A stretch of DNA of 45,645 bases, taken from contig DAOULQ010000110.1 in NCBI GenBank assembly GCA_034419095.1, positions 1 to 45,645 of the forward strand. Direction: 5' to 3'. A program made the position numbers and the translations under genes. The notes under the pieces were generated by a model, which did no database searches, was not told the DNA's origin, and was given only the letters and a program-made list of their open reading frames with translations. The stretch is from UBA7937 sp034419095 (lineage in GTDB: Bacteria > Chloroflexota > Anaerolineae > UBA7937). This document shows positions 23,759 to 32,498 of the stretch, piece by piece (position 1 is the first letter of the stretch; each line of letters opens with the position of its first letter).

Positions 23759-25312
23759 ATGGAAAACTTGCCTCTTAACCTGATAGGTGGGCTCCTGGCC
23801 TCCTCCCCTATCGGTGTGATCCTCTTCCTCATGGTAGGGTTGAGGTGGGGGGCTGCCAAGGCTGGACCGGCGGGCTGGCTCACCGCTTTCATCGTGGGGG
23901 TTCTTTTCTTCGGAGCCACTCCGGAACTCTTAGCCTATTCCCAATTGAAGGGGGTGCTTCTTAGCCTCTTCGTGCTTTACATCATTTGGATGGCTCTTCT
24001 TCTCTACAACGTGGTGAAGGAGGCGGGGGCCATCGACGTGATCAGCCAGGGGATCTCTCACCTCACGGGGGATAAGACCCTCCAACTCTTGATCTTGGGA
24101 TGGGTCTTCAGCGCCTTCCTTCAAGGGGTAGCCGGCTTCGGAGTGCCCATAGCGGTAGTAGCGCCCCTTCTCCTGGGTTTGGGCTTTGAGCCGGTGGTAG
24201 CGGTAGTGGCTCCGGCTATGGGCCACTCTTGGTCCGTCACCTTCGGTGACATCGCTTCCTCTTTCAACGCCCTCATCGTCACTACCGGCCTCTCTGGCCT
24301 GGAGTTGGCCCCTTGGTCTGCTTTCTTCCTGGGGGTAGCCTGTTTCGGCTGTGGTCTCTCCTCGGTGCACGCTTGCCAGGGGGGACGGGCTTTACGCCAT
24401 TCCTTGCCCGCCCTCTTGGTCATCGGCTCGGTCATGGCCTCCGTGCAGTACTTGTTGGCGACCCGTGGTCTCTGGAACCTAGCCGGCTTCGTAGCGGGTA
24501 TGGCTGGATTGGTAGCCGCTTTTGGGATGACCCGTCTCCCTCCCTATCGAGGGCAAAAGCCAGCCCCTTTGAAGGCCTCTAAGATGGGACTGGGGGTGGC
24601 GGTCTCGGCCTATCTCCTTCTCATCATCATCGTAACCGCGGCCGAACTTTGGACGCCACTACATCGTCTCCTCAACCAAGTGGTGATCACCGTTCACTTC
24701 CCCCGGGTTGAAAGCGCTCTCGGTTGGGTGACCGAGGCTGGGGTGGGGAGGAAGATCAGTCTTTTCGGCCATGCGGGGGCCCTTCTGGCCTATACCTCCA
24801 TCTTGGCCTACTTCATATATCGGCGGGCAGGCCTCTATAGAAGGGGAGCTGGCTTTACCATCCTTTCCCAGACCGCACGTTCCGCCACCCCTTCCACTAT
24901 CGGAATAGCCTCTATGGTGGGGATGGCCATGATCATGGATCACACCGGCATGACTATCATCTTGGCTCAGGGCCTATCTCGCCTAGTTGGCCAGGCCTTC
25001 CCTTTTCTCTCCCCTTTCATAGGGCTCCTGGGAGCCTTCATGACGGGGAGCAACACCAACTCTAACGTGGTCTTCGCTCCCTTGCAGAAGAGCACCGCTG
25101 AACTGATCGGGGTGGCTATCCTGGTCATCCTAGGGGCTCAGACCACGGGGGGCTCGTTGGGGAGCATGTTGGCCCCGGCCAAGATCATCGTCGGTTGCAG
25201 CACCGCCGGGCTGGAGGGGCGAGAGGGGCTCGTTTTGAGGAAGACCATCGGCTACGGCCTGGCCATCACGGCTCTAGTGGGAGGGCTCGCCTGGCTGATA
25301 ACCCGGGTGTAA
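23759..25312 (+). CDS. L-lactate permease family transporter (LctP)
   Basis: A 517-aa polytopic membrane protein with about 13-14 helices. Family marks include VGLRWGAAKAGPAGWLTA near the start, LQGVAGFGVPIAVVAPLLLGLGF, MGHSWSVTFGD and, near the C-terminus, MTGSNTNSNVVFAPLQ and STAGLEGREG. It would import lactate or glycolate with protons or sodium. ATG 23759 follows AAAGG; a TTG six bases upstream is also in frame. Length is slightly shorter than the ~550 residues of E. coli LldP. No lactate dehydrogenase lies beside it, so the substrate remains a family-level guess. Confidence 0.9.
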   Translation: MENLPLNLIGGLLASSPIGVILFLMVGLRWGAAKAGPAGWLTAFIVGVLFFGATPELLAYSQLKGVLLSLFVLYIIWMALLLYNVVKEAGAIDVISQGISHLTGDKTLQLLILGWVFSAFLQGVAGFGVPIAVVAPLLLGLGFEPVVAVVAPAMGHSWSVTFGDIASSFNALIVTTGLSGLELAPWSAFFLGVACFGCGLSSVHACQGGRALRHSLPALLVIGSVMASVQYLLATRGLWNLAGFVAGMAGLVAAFGMTRLPPYRGQKPAPLKASKMGLGVAVSAYLLLIIIVTAAELWTPLHRLLNQVVITVHFPRVESALGWVTEAGVGRKISLFGHAGALLAYTSILAYFIYRRAGLYRRGAGFTILSQTARSATPSTIGIASMVGMAMIMDHTGMTIILAQGLSRLVGQAFPFLSPFIGLLGAFMTGSNTNSNVVFAPLQKSTAELIGVAILVILGAQTTGGSLGSMLAPAKIIVGCSTAGLEGREGLVLRKTIGYGLAITALVGGLAWLITRV

Positions 25313-25391
25313 GTTGCCTCTCTAGGCTTTGACCTTTCTCGTCCTGATGGCCACATCTAGGCCCTGCTCTTTCCCTTTGGCGGCCGATAGC

Positions 25392-25417
25392 GGGAGAGAC
25401 ACCTATCGCCCTCTCCC
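25392..25417. terminator. Weak inverted repeat between converging genes
   Basis: GGGAGAG (25392-25398) and CTCTCCC (25411-25417) with a 12-bp loop lie in the 133-bp gap between the permease and the zinc-ribbon gene. No T-run, so support is low. Confidence 0.3.
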
Positions 25418-25445
25418 AAGGGTTGGTCACCAAGGGAAGAGGAGG

Positions 25446-25907
25446 CTATTCTGGAGAGGGTTGCTCCTCTGGGGGCGGCGCTGGCTCTCTGGTCCCACAA
25501 TAGGGGCAGAGGTCCCAGGCGAGGTGAAGGAGGCGGCCGCAGTTAGGGCAGGTCTTTCTCAGTTGGGTGTGACAGTGGGGACAGAGGAGGTAGTCGGGCT
25601 CGATGGGACGCTTGCAGGCTGGGCAGGAGTCTCGCTCTTCGATATCTTGGAGCAGGGCTTCCTCCTCCAGTGACCGTTGATAAGCCTCGGCTAGGGTCTC
25701 TTGAGGGCGGAGGATGAAATAGAGCAGAAGCCCCGGGAGGTTGAAGACCAGGACTAGAAGGGTGGCCAGAAGTTGGACAAATATATCCCGTGATCGAGAG
25801 CGGATATCTCGGAAGGTCCAGATGACCAGGCTTAGAAGAAAGGCCAAGAAATAGAACCCCAAAATGAAGCCGCTCACTATGAAGATAGGTCCTAAGTCGA
25901 CTTGCAT
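25446..25907 (-). CDS. Membrane-anchored double zinc-ribbon protein
   Basis: A 153-aa protein with two N-terminal hydrophobic helices (about 7-30 and 42-66) followed by a short helical linker and two zinc ribbons: CPAC/CPHC and CPNC/CPYC (residues ~95-138). The tail is Pro/Glu-rich. This double zinc ribbon (DZANK type) layout, with ribbons on the cytoplasmic side of a small membrane anchor, is common in Chloroflexota and has no proven role. Phospholipase-D-like nuclease N-terminal segments have similar helices. It is single-gene, convergent with the permease and divergent from the nuclease gene at 26085. Confidence 0.75.
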   Translation of the reverse strand: MQVDLGPIFIVSGFILGFYFLAFLLSLVIWTFRDIRSRSRDIFVQLLATLLVLVFNLPGLLLYFILRPQETLAEAYQRSLEEEALLQDIEERDSCPACKRPIEPDYLLCPHCHTQLRKTCPNCGRLLHLAWDLCPYCGTREPAPPPEEQPSPE

Positions 25908-26022
25908 CGCCTCTCCTATGGTAATTAAGAGTGTAGTGCATTATACCATCTTTTCTTCCCCTTGTCATCTCTAAAGAGACCTTAAAATTTGCTCCTCTCT
26001 CTCCTTTGGGGAAGTTGTTTAT

Positions 26023-26051
26023 TTGTATGCGCTCCCCTCTTGTGGTATAAT
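26023..26051 (+). promoter_or_regulatory. Promoter of the nuclease-dnaB operon
   Basis: TTGTAT (26023-26028), 17 bp, TATAAT (26046-26051), with TGG directly before the -10. It lies 33 bp upstream of ATG 26085. Confidence 0.7.
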
Positions 26052-26084
26052 CAAAAAGGAAGAACCTGGGGCGGGAGGGACGAA

Positions 26085-26582
26085 ATGATCAGAGTGACGG
26101 TGGACAGCATAAAGGTTAGCCTCATCTCCAACCACCGTGTTGTAGTCCTCAAAGATGAAAACACGGAGCGCTACCTCCCCATCTGGATCGGCCCCTTTGA
26201 AGCCGACGCTATCACCATAGGTATGCAATCCATAGAGATGTCACGCCCCTTGACTCATGACCTCCTCAAGTCCCTCATCGATGGGTTAGAGGCTTCCATC
26301 TCTCACATTCTGGTCAACGATTTGAGGGATGATACTTTCTACGCCCAAATCGTCATCGAGTTCAATGGCCAGTGCATAGAGATCGACTCCCGCCCTAGCG
26401 ATGCCATCGCCCTTGCTGTCCGGGCGAAAGTGCCCATCTATGTGGCCGAATCGGTGATGGAGAGGGCGGGCATCGCTCCCAGCGAGGATAGGGACGTCCT
26501 CGCCCCGGAGGAAGAGGAGAGGCTAGCCCCCTTCCGCGATTTTGTAGATAGCCTCGATCTCGATGATCTTGATGGGGGGTAG
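26085..26582 (+). CDS. Bifunctional nuclease family protein (BFN/DUF151)
   Basis: A 165-aa protein of the family named for plant and bacterial enzymes with reported DNase and RNase activity. Core motifs: LPIWIGPFEADAI, RPLTHDLLKSLIDGL, and IEIDSRPSDAIALAVRAKVPIYV, the last being the most conserved stretch. GGGAGGG precedes ATG 26085; in-frame codons further upstream have no such site. It is separated by only 2 bp from dnaB, so it is co-transcribed with replication genes, although no role in replication is established. The acidic C-terminus is variable in the family. Confidence 0.9.
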   Translation: MIRVTVDSIKVSLISNHRVVVLKDENTERYLPIWIGPFEADAITIGMQSIEMSRPLTHDLLKSLIDGLEASISHILVNDLRDDTFYAQIVIEFNGQCIEIDSRPSDAIALAVRAKVPIYVAESVMERAGIAPSEDRDVLAPEEEERLAPFRDFVDSLDLDDLDGG

Positions 26583-26584
26583 GC

Positions 26585-27937
26585 ATGGCCACAGTAAGGC
26601 TACCCCCCCAGAACATCGAGGCTGAACAGTCGGTATTAGGCAGCCTCCTTATCGACCGTGACGCGGTGCTTAAGGTCTCCGCTTTTCTGCGCCCCGAAGA
26701 TTTCTACCGCCAATCCCATAGTCTTGTCTATAAAGCGATATTGGATCTCCATGAAAGACGTCAGCCCGCGGATCTGATCACCCTCTGCGATGAACTGGAG
26801 CGGCGAGGGCAATTGGATGAGGTAGGAGGGCCCAGTTACCTCACTTCCCTCATCAATGCGGTGCCCACCCCGGTCTATGTGGAGGACTATGGGCGGATCG
26901 TGGAGCGGGCGGCGGTGCTCCGGCGCCTCATCGGGGCGGCGGGGGAGATAGCGGGTATCGCCTATGCGGAAGCCGATGAAGTGGATCAGATCATCGACCG
27001 GGCGGAGCAGATCATCTTCAGCGTGGCCCAACGACGGATGGAGCGGGATCTGGCTCCCATCCAGCAGGTGCTGGATCGATATTACGACCGCATCGAATAC
27101 CTATACCAGCATCGGGGAGAGACCATCGGCCTTCCCACCAGCTTCTACGATCTAGATAAACTTCTCGGCGGGCTACAACCAGCGGATCTCATCATCGTAG
27201 CCGGTCGACCTGGCATGGGGAAGACTAGCCTAGTTCTAACTATGGCCGAGGCGATGGCTCGGAGGCAGAAGGCCACCATCGCCCTCTTCAGCCTGGAGAT
27301 GCCTGGGGAGCAAGTGGTGCAGCGCCTTATCTCTGCCACTACCGGAGTCCCCTCCCAAAGGCTGAGAATAGGCGAGATAGAGGAGAGTGAGCTAGAGGTA
27401 TTGGCCCGCGAGATGGGCCGGCTCTCCGAGATGTCTATCTTCATAGATGATACTCCGGCCATAACCCCCATGGAGGTGAGGGCCAAGGCTAGGCGGCTGC
27501 ACGCCGAATACGGGGTGGACCTGGTCGTCGTCGACTATATGCAGTTGATGAGGGCCGGGATCAGGTCCGAGAACCGGGTGCAGGAGGTCTCCTATATCTC
27601 CCGGCAACTTAAATCCCTAGCCCGCGAATTGAGAGTTCCCTTGGTGGCTGTCTCCCAGCTCTCGCGGGCTGTCGAACTTAGGGCTGATAAGCGGCCCGTG
27701 CTTTCCGATCTTAGAGAGTCGGGCTCCATCGAGCAGGATGCGGATGTGGTGATCTTTATCTATCGGGAAGTGATCGAGGAGGATTCCGAGGATACAAGCC
27801 TGGCGGACATAATGGTGGCCAAACACCGCAACGGCCCCACCGGCCAGTTCCAGCTCCTCTTTCAGAAGGAACGGGCAAGGTTCGTGAACTTCAAACGGTC
27901 TGAGATGGCACCCGAGCCGTCCGGGGAGATGGACTAG
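26585..27937 (+). CDS. dnaB: Replicative DNA helicase DnaB
   Basis: A 450-aa hexameric helicase that unwinds DNA at the replication fork. The N-terminal helical collar starts PQNIEAEQSVLGSLLIDRDA; the RecA-like domain has Walker A GRPGMGKTS near residue 205, FSLEMPGEQ, Walker B VVVDYMQLM, and the DnaB-specific QLSRAVELR and SDLRESGSIEQDADVV. Length is normal and no intein is present. It starts 2 bp after the nuclease stop and is followed by primosome-like genes (DnaD-like, DnaC-like), which fits helicase loading. Confidence 0.97.
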   Translation: MATVRLPPQNIEAEQSVLGSLLIDRDAVLKVSAFLRPEDFYRQSHSLVYKAILDLHERRQPADLITLCDELERRGQLDEVGGPSYLTSLINAVPTPVYVEDYGRIVERAAVLRRLIGAAGEIAGIAYAEADEVDQIIDRAEQIIFSVAQRRMERDLAPIQQVLDRYYDRIEYLYQHRGETIGLPTSFYDLDKLLGGLQPADLIIVAGRPGMGKTSLVLTMAEAMARRQKATIALFSLEMPGEQVVQRLISATTGVPSQRLRIGEIEESELEVLAREMGRLSEMSIFIDDTPAITPMEVRAKARRLHAEYGVDLVVVDYMQLMRAGIRSENRVQEVSYISRQLKSLARELRVPLVAVSQLSRAVELRADKRPVLSDLRESGSIEQDADVVIFIYREVIEEDSEDTSLADIMVAKHRNGPTGQFQLLFQKERARFVNFKRSEMAPEPSGEMD

Positions 27938-27956
27938 AGTTCAGGGCGGATAGGTG

Positions 27957-28718
27957 ATGAAAGGGTTTACTGGTTTCCCGGAAGGAAAAGTGCGCTTCAC
28001 CCCCCTCCCCGATCTCTTCTTTAGCCAACTCGTGCCCCGCATCGATAATCTACCGGAATTGAAGGTCACCCTCCATCTCTTCTGGCTCCTCCACGGTAAG
28101 AAGGGCCATCTCAGGTATGCTAGCCTCCAGGAACTAAGGGAAGATCCCTTGCTCCTGGCGGGGTTGTCCGTAGAGGATCCCGTCCCTCGGGATCCCGTAA
28201 AGAAGGGAAAGGTGGCTGGCCGCCGCCCGGAGGATCTCCTCGACGAAGGGCTGGAGAGGGCTGTGGCCCGGGGGACCCTCTTACGGGTTTCCGTAAAGGA
28301 TCCCCAGGGAGGTGATAGCCAAGAGAGTTGGTATTTCTTGAATGACCCCCCATCGCGCCAGGCTGTGGAGAAGATAGAGCGGGGGGAGTTGAGGCTGGAG
28401 GGGATGGTTTCGAGGCCAGGGGAGGGAGTGGAGGTGGAACGCCCTAATATCTTCGCCCTCTATGAGCAGAACATCGGCCTCCTGCAACCCCTGATCGCTG
28501 AAGAGTTGCGAGATGCGGAGAAGACCTACCCTGCCACCTGGATAGAGGAGGCTTTCAAGATAGCGGTGGAGCGAAACGCCAGAAATTGGCGGTATATACA
28601 GGCTATCCTTGAGCGGTGGGCTCGGGAGGGGAAAGACGACGGAACGACTAGAAGAGATTCTAAAGAGGAGCGGTACCGATACATCGAAGGTGAGTACGCC
28701 GACTACATCGAGCACTAA
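27957..28718 (+). CDS. DnaD-domain primosomal protein
   Basis: A 253-aa protein. The C-terminal ~75 residues form a DnaD/DnaB_2 domain: NIFALYEQNIGLLQPLIAEEL, then IEEAFKIAVERNARNWRYIQAILERW, the signature helix. The N-terminal ~150 residues would be the winged-helix part (FTPLPDLFFSQLVPRI). Such proteins remodel origin DNA and help load the helicase. Its 3' end overlaps the next gene by 110 bp in another frame, and both frames look coding there: this one ends YRYIEGEYADYIEH, a tail common in the family. ATG 27957 directly follows an in-frame GTG; either could start. Confidence 0.85.
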   Translation: MKGFTGFPEGKVRFTPLPDLFFSQLVPRIDNLPELKVTLHLFWLLHGKKGHLRYASLQELREDPLLLAGLSVEDPVPRDPVKKGKVAGRRPEDLLDEGLERAVARGTLLRVSVKDPQGGDSQESWYFLNDPPSRQAVEKIERGELRLEGMVSRPGEGVEVERPNIFALYEQNIGLLQPLIAEELRDAEKTYPATWIEEAFKIAVERNARNWRYIQAILERWAREGKDDGTTRRDSKEERYRYIEGEYADYIEH

Positions 28719-30018
28719 GCGAGAGCCATCATGTCCCATCTGTGGTGGGCTTGGTTATCTCTATCGGGATGTGGCCCCCGGCCATCCCGATTTCGGCCGC
28801 CCCATCTTATGCCAATGCAAAGAGAAAGAACTGGAGGAGAAGAGGCTCCGGGATCTGCGAAGGGCCGGCAACCTAGGGCTCCTCTCCCGTATGACCTTCG
28901 ACACCTTTAAGCCCCAGGGATACGGCTTACCCCCCCGCCAACGGGAGAATCTGAAAAGGGCTTACGACTTGGCCCAGGAGTTCGCCCAGGAGCCCAAAGG
29001 GTGGTTGATCCTCAGCGGGGGTTATGGCTGTGGCAAGACCCACCTGGCGGCGGCCATCGCCAATTATCGGCTGGAGCAGGGAGAGCCAGTCCTTTTCGTG
29101 GTGGTGCCTGATCTCTTGGATCACCTGCGAGCCACTTTTAGCCCCGACAGCACTGTGGCCTACGATGCGCGGTTCGAGACGGTGCGCACCGCCCCCCTCT
29201 TGATCCTAGACGATCTGGGAACCCAAAGCAGCACCCCTTGGGCGAAGGAGAAACTCTATCAGATCATTAACTACCGCTACAATGCTCAACTCCCCACGGT
29301 CATCACTACCAACTCTCCCCTGGATGAGGTAGACCCCCGACTGTTGTCCCGGATGACTGACCCGGACCTATGCCAGATCTACGTCATCGAGGCCCCGGAC
29401 TTTCGAGCCTCTGGCGGTGAGAGGGATGAGGGGCAGAGCATCATCAGTCTCTACGCCGATCAGACTTTCGAGGCCTTCGATTCCCATCGCCCTGAGTTAC
29501 CCCCTAACGAGCAGAAGAACCTGCGCAGGGCCTACACCATCGCCAAGGAGTACGCCGAGGAGCCGCAAGGGTGGCTGGTCTTTATGGGGATGTACGGCTC
29601 TGGCAAGACTCACTTGGCGGCGGCCATCGCTAACTATCTCCACCGGCAAGGGTACCCCGTCCGCTTTGAGGTCGTCCCTGACCTATTGGATCACCTGCGG
29701 GCCACCTACAGCCCCTCTAGTCCCACCTCCTACGATAAGAGGTTCGAGGTGGTGCGCGAAGCGCGGTTTCTCGTCCTCGACGACCTGGGGAGCCAGAGCG
29801 CTACTCCCTGGGCCCGGGAGAAACTCTACCAGATCTTCAACTACCGCTATCAGGCCAAACTTCCCACGGTCATCACTATGCGGGAATCCCTGGAGGAGGC
29901 CGACCCTTGGCTCGCCTCTCGGATGCTCGACCACTCCTTATGCACCGTCTACACCATCCTGGCCCCACCATTCCGAGGCGGGGTGGTGGGGAAAGGCAAG
30001 AAGGCCAGAAAGCGGTAG
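28609..30018 (+). CDS. Tandem double DnaC-like ATPase with N-terminal zinc finger
   Basis: A 469-aa protein with a zinc-binding N-terminus (Cys42, Cys45, Cys68, Cys70) followed by two complete DnaC/IstB-type AAA+ domains. Domain 1 (about 97-265): Walker A GGYGCGKTH at 137-145, Walker B LLILDDLG, sensor 1 VITTNS. Domain 2 (about 285-455): Walker A GMYGSGKTH at 327-335, Walker B FLVLDDLG, but the sensor region reads VITMRES, so the conserved Asn is lost. The two copies are about 65% identical by eye. Normal DnaC-type loaders have one domain. It likely loads DnaB together with the DnaD-like protein. TTG 28609 is the only early start; GTG near 28690 would drop ERLEEILKRSG, which looks coding. Confidence 0.85.
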   Translation: MSGGLGRGKTTERLEEILKRSGTDTSKVSTPTTSSTKREPSCPICGGLGYLYRDVAPGHPDFGRPILCQCKEKELEEKRLRDLRRAGNLGLLSRMTFDTFKPQGYGLPPRQRENLKRAYDLAQEFAQEPKGWLILSGGYGCGKTHLAAAIANYRLEQGEPVLFVVVPDLLDHLRATFSPDSTVAYDARFETVRTAPLLILDDLGTQSSTPWAKEKLYQIINYRYNAQLPTVITTNSPLDEVDPRLLSRMTDPDLCQIYVIEAPDFRASGGERDEGQSIISLYADQTFEAFDSHRPELPPNEQKNLRRAYTIAKEYAEEPQGWLVFMGMYGSGKTHLAAAIANYLHRQGYPVRFEVVPDLLDHLRATYSPSSPTSYDKRFEVVREARFLVLDDLGSQSATPWAREKLYQIFNYRYQAKLPTVITMRESLEEADPWLASRMLDHSLCTVYTILAPPFRGGVVGKGKKARKR

Positions 30019-30037
30019 TCTGATACCAGGGTGATCT

Positions 30038-31189
30038 TTGGGGGACGAGGACTCTCGTCCCTTTTTGGAAGGAGGGGCCAAGATCGCTCTTAGGGATGTT
30101 TTCGTAGGTCTCAGCTGTCGGCTCCTGGGGCTCCCCTTTCGCTGGCGGAACTCCCCTGTCTTTCCCCCCTCGCCCCGGGCGATCTTGATTTTGAAGCCTT
30201 GCTGCGTGGGAGATGTTCTCCTTTCTACGCCTCTTGTGGCCAGCATACGAAGGGCCTACCCCCAGGCCCGCCTCGACTACGCGGTGGGCCCCTGGTCTCG
30301 CCCCCTCTTGGAGACCAACCCCCATCTGGACGGCCTCGTCGATTGCGGACGCGTGGGGAGCGGCCGGTATGGTTGGAGCCACTACTGGGCTCTCGTCCAA
30401 CGGTTGCGAGCCGGGGAGTACGAGGCCTGCTTCGTCTTGGAGCGTTCTCCTTTGATGGGCCTCCTCCCCTATCTGGCCGGTATCCCCCACCGCGTGGGGC
30501 TAGATAGCGGCGGGCGGGGCTTCTCCTTGACCGTGCGCGTGCCCGTAGAAGGGATAAAACATGAGGCGGAACTCTACCTGGACACGGCCCGGGCGGTGGG
30601 CATCGAAGTCGAGCGCCCAGCCTTGGAATTCCACCCTCGACCTCAGGAGCGAGAGCGAGCCCAAGCCTTGTTAGGCGAAGCCCGCCCCCTGGTGGTCATC
30701 CATCCCGCCGGGGGCCGCAACCCGGGGATGTACCTCCTGGCCAAGCGTTGGCCGACGGAGCGGTTCGCGGCCGTCGCCGATAGGATAATAGAAAGTGGCG
30801 GCTCCGTGGTGCTCATCGGCGGCCCAGGGGATGAAGGGGTGGCGGCGGCGGTGATCGAGCGCATGAGCAACGAACCCCTGGACTTGACAGGCCGGCTCAC
30901 CTGGGGGGAGACGGGAGCCTTCTTGGAGAGGTGCGATCTCTGCCTGGGGAACGACACCGGCGCTATGCACTTGGCGGTGGCCGTGGGGACCCCCGTGGTG
31001 GCCATCTTTGGCCCCTCCGACCCCCGAATGTACGGCCCCTACGATAAAAGAAGCGTGGCCCTGTGGAAAGGGCCAGAAAGCCTCCCTCCCTTGAGGCAGG
31101 TCAAGCCAGAAGACGCCTCCATCGAGGCCGTGACGGTGGAGGAGGTTTGGGAGGCAGTGGGGAGGGTGTTGACGAGCACGGAGGATTGA
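30038..31189 (+). CDS. Family 9 glycosyltransferase (heptosyltransferase-like)
   Basis: A 383-aa GT-B enzyme. ILILKPCCVGDVLLSTPLVASIRRAYP is the GT9 N-terminal signature (usually RxxxLGDxLLxTP), and the C-terminal donor domain has VIHPAGG, VLIGGPGDE and CDLCLGNDTGAMHLAVAVGTPVVAIFGPSDP. The start is uncertain: TTG 30038 gives an N-terminal extension of ~45 residues compared with usual members. It may add a heptose or another sugar to a cell-surface glycan. It follows the DnaC-like gene by 19 bp on the same strand and may share its transcript. Confidence 0.85.
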   Translation: MGDEDSRPFLEGGAKIALRDVFVGLSCRLLGLPFRWRNSPVFPPSPRAILILKPCCVGDVLLSTPLVASIRRAYPQARLDYAVGPWSRPLLETNPHLDGLVDCGRVGSGRYGWSHYWALVQRLRAGEYEACFVLERSPLMGLLPYLAGIPHRVGLDSGGRGFSLTVRVPVEGIKHEAELYLDTARAVGIEVERPALEFHPRPQERERAQALLGEARPLVVIHPAGGRNPGMYLLAKRWPTERFAAVADRIIESGGSVVLIGGPGDEGVAAAVIERMSNEPLDLTGRLTWGETGAFLERCDLCLGNDTGAMHLAVAVGTPVVAIFGPSDPRMYGPYDKRSVALWKGPESLPPLRQVKPEDASIEAVTVEEVWEAVGRVLTSTED

Positions 31190-31240
31190 TTTAGACTGAA
31201 GATTGGCGCAGAGCCTCGGCGGAGGTGGAGGGCACGCCCG

Positions 31241-31257
31241 AATCTTCTGCGGCAGGG
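31241..31257 (+). repeat. First copy of the short leader motif AATCTTCTGCGGCAGGG
   Basis: This 17-bp motif and close variants recur at 32341, 33326, 33904, 34477 and 34761, always before a short reading frame. Here it lies 15 bp before the ATG of the TPR-like gene. Confidence 0.6.
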
Positions 31258-31272
31258 GGAAAGGGGATAGCT

Positions 31273-31581
31273 ATGGGACGCTTTGACAAACAGGTTGAGA
31301 GAAACCTAAAAGGAATTCAATTCGAGAAAGATGGTCAGATCCACAAGGCAATCAAACTATATGAGAGGAATATACGGGAAAACTTTGAGGGAAACCATCC
31401 ATATGATAGGTTAGCGATAATTTATAGAAAGCGAAATCAGATAGATGATGAAATACGGGTTTTGGAAAAGGCCATTTGGGTTTTTGAAAATGTTGTTCAT
31501 AGAGACCGAGGTGATCGATTGCCTAAACTCCAAAAGTTCAAGAAGAGATTGGAGAGGGCAAGAAAGTTAAGAGAGAAATAG
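31273..31581 (+). CDS. Small TPR-like protein
   Basis: A 102-aa, very basic, helical protein. KAIKLYERNIRENFEGNHPYDRLAIIYRKRNQIDDEIRVLEKAIWVFENVV reads as about one and a half tetratricopeptide repeats, the protein-protein interaction fold, followed by a Lys/Arg-rich coiled tail. I chose ATG 31273 (AAGGGG upstream); in-frame sequence before it (GTPESSAAGGKG) contains the repeated leader motif and is probably not translated. Base composition is much more AT-rich than the upstream genes, marking the start of the accessory region. No partner is evident. Confidence 0.7.
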   Translation: MGRFDKQVERNLKGIQFEKDGQIHKAIKLYERNIRENFEGNHPYDRLAIIYRKRNQIDDEIRVLEKAIWVFENVVHRDRGDRLPKLQKFKKRLERARKLREK

Positions 31582-31764
31582 CGTTTTGAAAGAGGCGGAG
31601 ATTCTGGGCGTGGTAGTGGGGTCGTATAATTGGAAGCCGTAGGTGTGGTGGTGATGGTGATAAAGAAGCTGTAAGGGAAGGTTGTCCAGCTTGCACAGTG
31701 CGAATATACGAGATCACCCAGATATGATGCGTTAGCCCAAACCCGACTTGAAGGGTCTGATCCA

Positions 31765-32313
31765 ATGACGCGACAAGTATTCGAGAGAAACGCCGAGGAA
31801 TTGTTGATGGCTATCGAGGGTTGCTTGAAAACCCGACTGGCAACGCCTGGCTTGCTCTTGCTATACGCAGGCATTGATATTATGGCCTGGCTGAACCGTC
31901 CAGAATCTCACCCTGATGTGCGACGCAGTGACTTTATTGGGTGGGCTGACAAGTATCTTCTTCCCGGTACAGGACTTGCGTGCAGCGCAATAGACCTGTA
32001 CGCAGCGAGATGTTCGCTGCTTCATTCATACACGGCTGAGTCACGGCTCACACGCGAAGGTGACGCCAAACAGATCTTCTACGCCTGGGGTGTGGGCCGT
32101 GCCGAAGATCTCCAAGGGTTGATAGACTATGTTGGCACGCACTCAGCAGTTGCGGTACATATTGAGCATCTATTTGATGCCTTCCGTCTTGGAGTCGAAC
32201 GCTTCAAAGAAGCTCTGTCCAATGATCCCGACCAAGCCAATCTAGTCTACAAACGTGCAGACAAATTCTTCTCGAACATCCCGCCGTTGAGTATTAACAC
32301 CGGCTTCGCCTAA
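31765..32313 (+). CDS. Hypothetical protein, possible HEPN-like helical domain
   Basis: A 182-aa, mostly helical protein I cannot assign to a named family with certainty. It opens with a helix (ERNAEELLMAIEGCLKT), then LLLYAGIDIMAWL and YAARCSLLHSYT, where Arg82-x4-His87 matches the Rx4-6H pattern of HEPN ribonucleases and their relatives. The overall order (helix, hydrophobic helix, Rx4H helix) also fits HEPN, but no sequence search was possible. ATG 31765 lacks a strong ribosome site. It lies alone in an AT-richer segment; the 183 bp before it show only a TATAAT at 31625 without a -35. It could be a defence or toxin gene or an unrelated protein. Confidence 0.6.
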   Translation: MTRQVFERNAEELLMAIEGCLKTRLATPGLLLLYAGIDIMAWLNRPESHPDVRRSDFIGWADKYLLPGTGLACSAIDLYAARCSLLHSYTAESRLTREGDAKQIFYAWGVGRAEDLQGLIDYVGTHSAVAVHIEHLFDAFRLGVERFKEALSNDPDQANLVYKRADKFFSNIPPLSINTGFA

Positions 32314-32344
32314 CGCGCGGTGGCCGGGCTGACGCCATCCAAAT

Positions 32345-32498
32345 GTTCCGCGGTAGGGTGAGCGGTATAGTCAGTCGGGCTGGTAGGGCTGGGCCAGGGG
32401 ATAGCGAACGATGATGGGCAATCGCCCTAGCATCATCTCATTCTTCACCAACCTGCAAGCGCCCATGCCCTGGGGGCGGAAGGTGCGCTTGCTGGTGC
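32345..32498 (+). repeat. Repeat copy A (32.3 kb)
   Basis: First copy of a dispersed repeat also found at 33044-33315, 33904-34182 and 34477-34582. It starts with the TTCCGCGGTAGGGTGA leader motif, continues through CTGGTAGGG and CCAGGGGATAGCGAACGATGA, and then the shared small reading frame. Similarity to B and C fades after 32498. The following part (about 32545-32615) instead resembles the leader and first codons of the gene at 34827. It fills most of the 361-bp gap 32314-32674. Confidence 0.8.
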
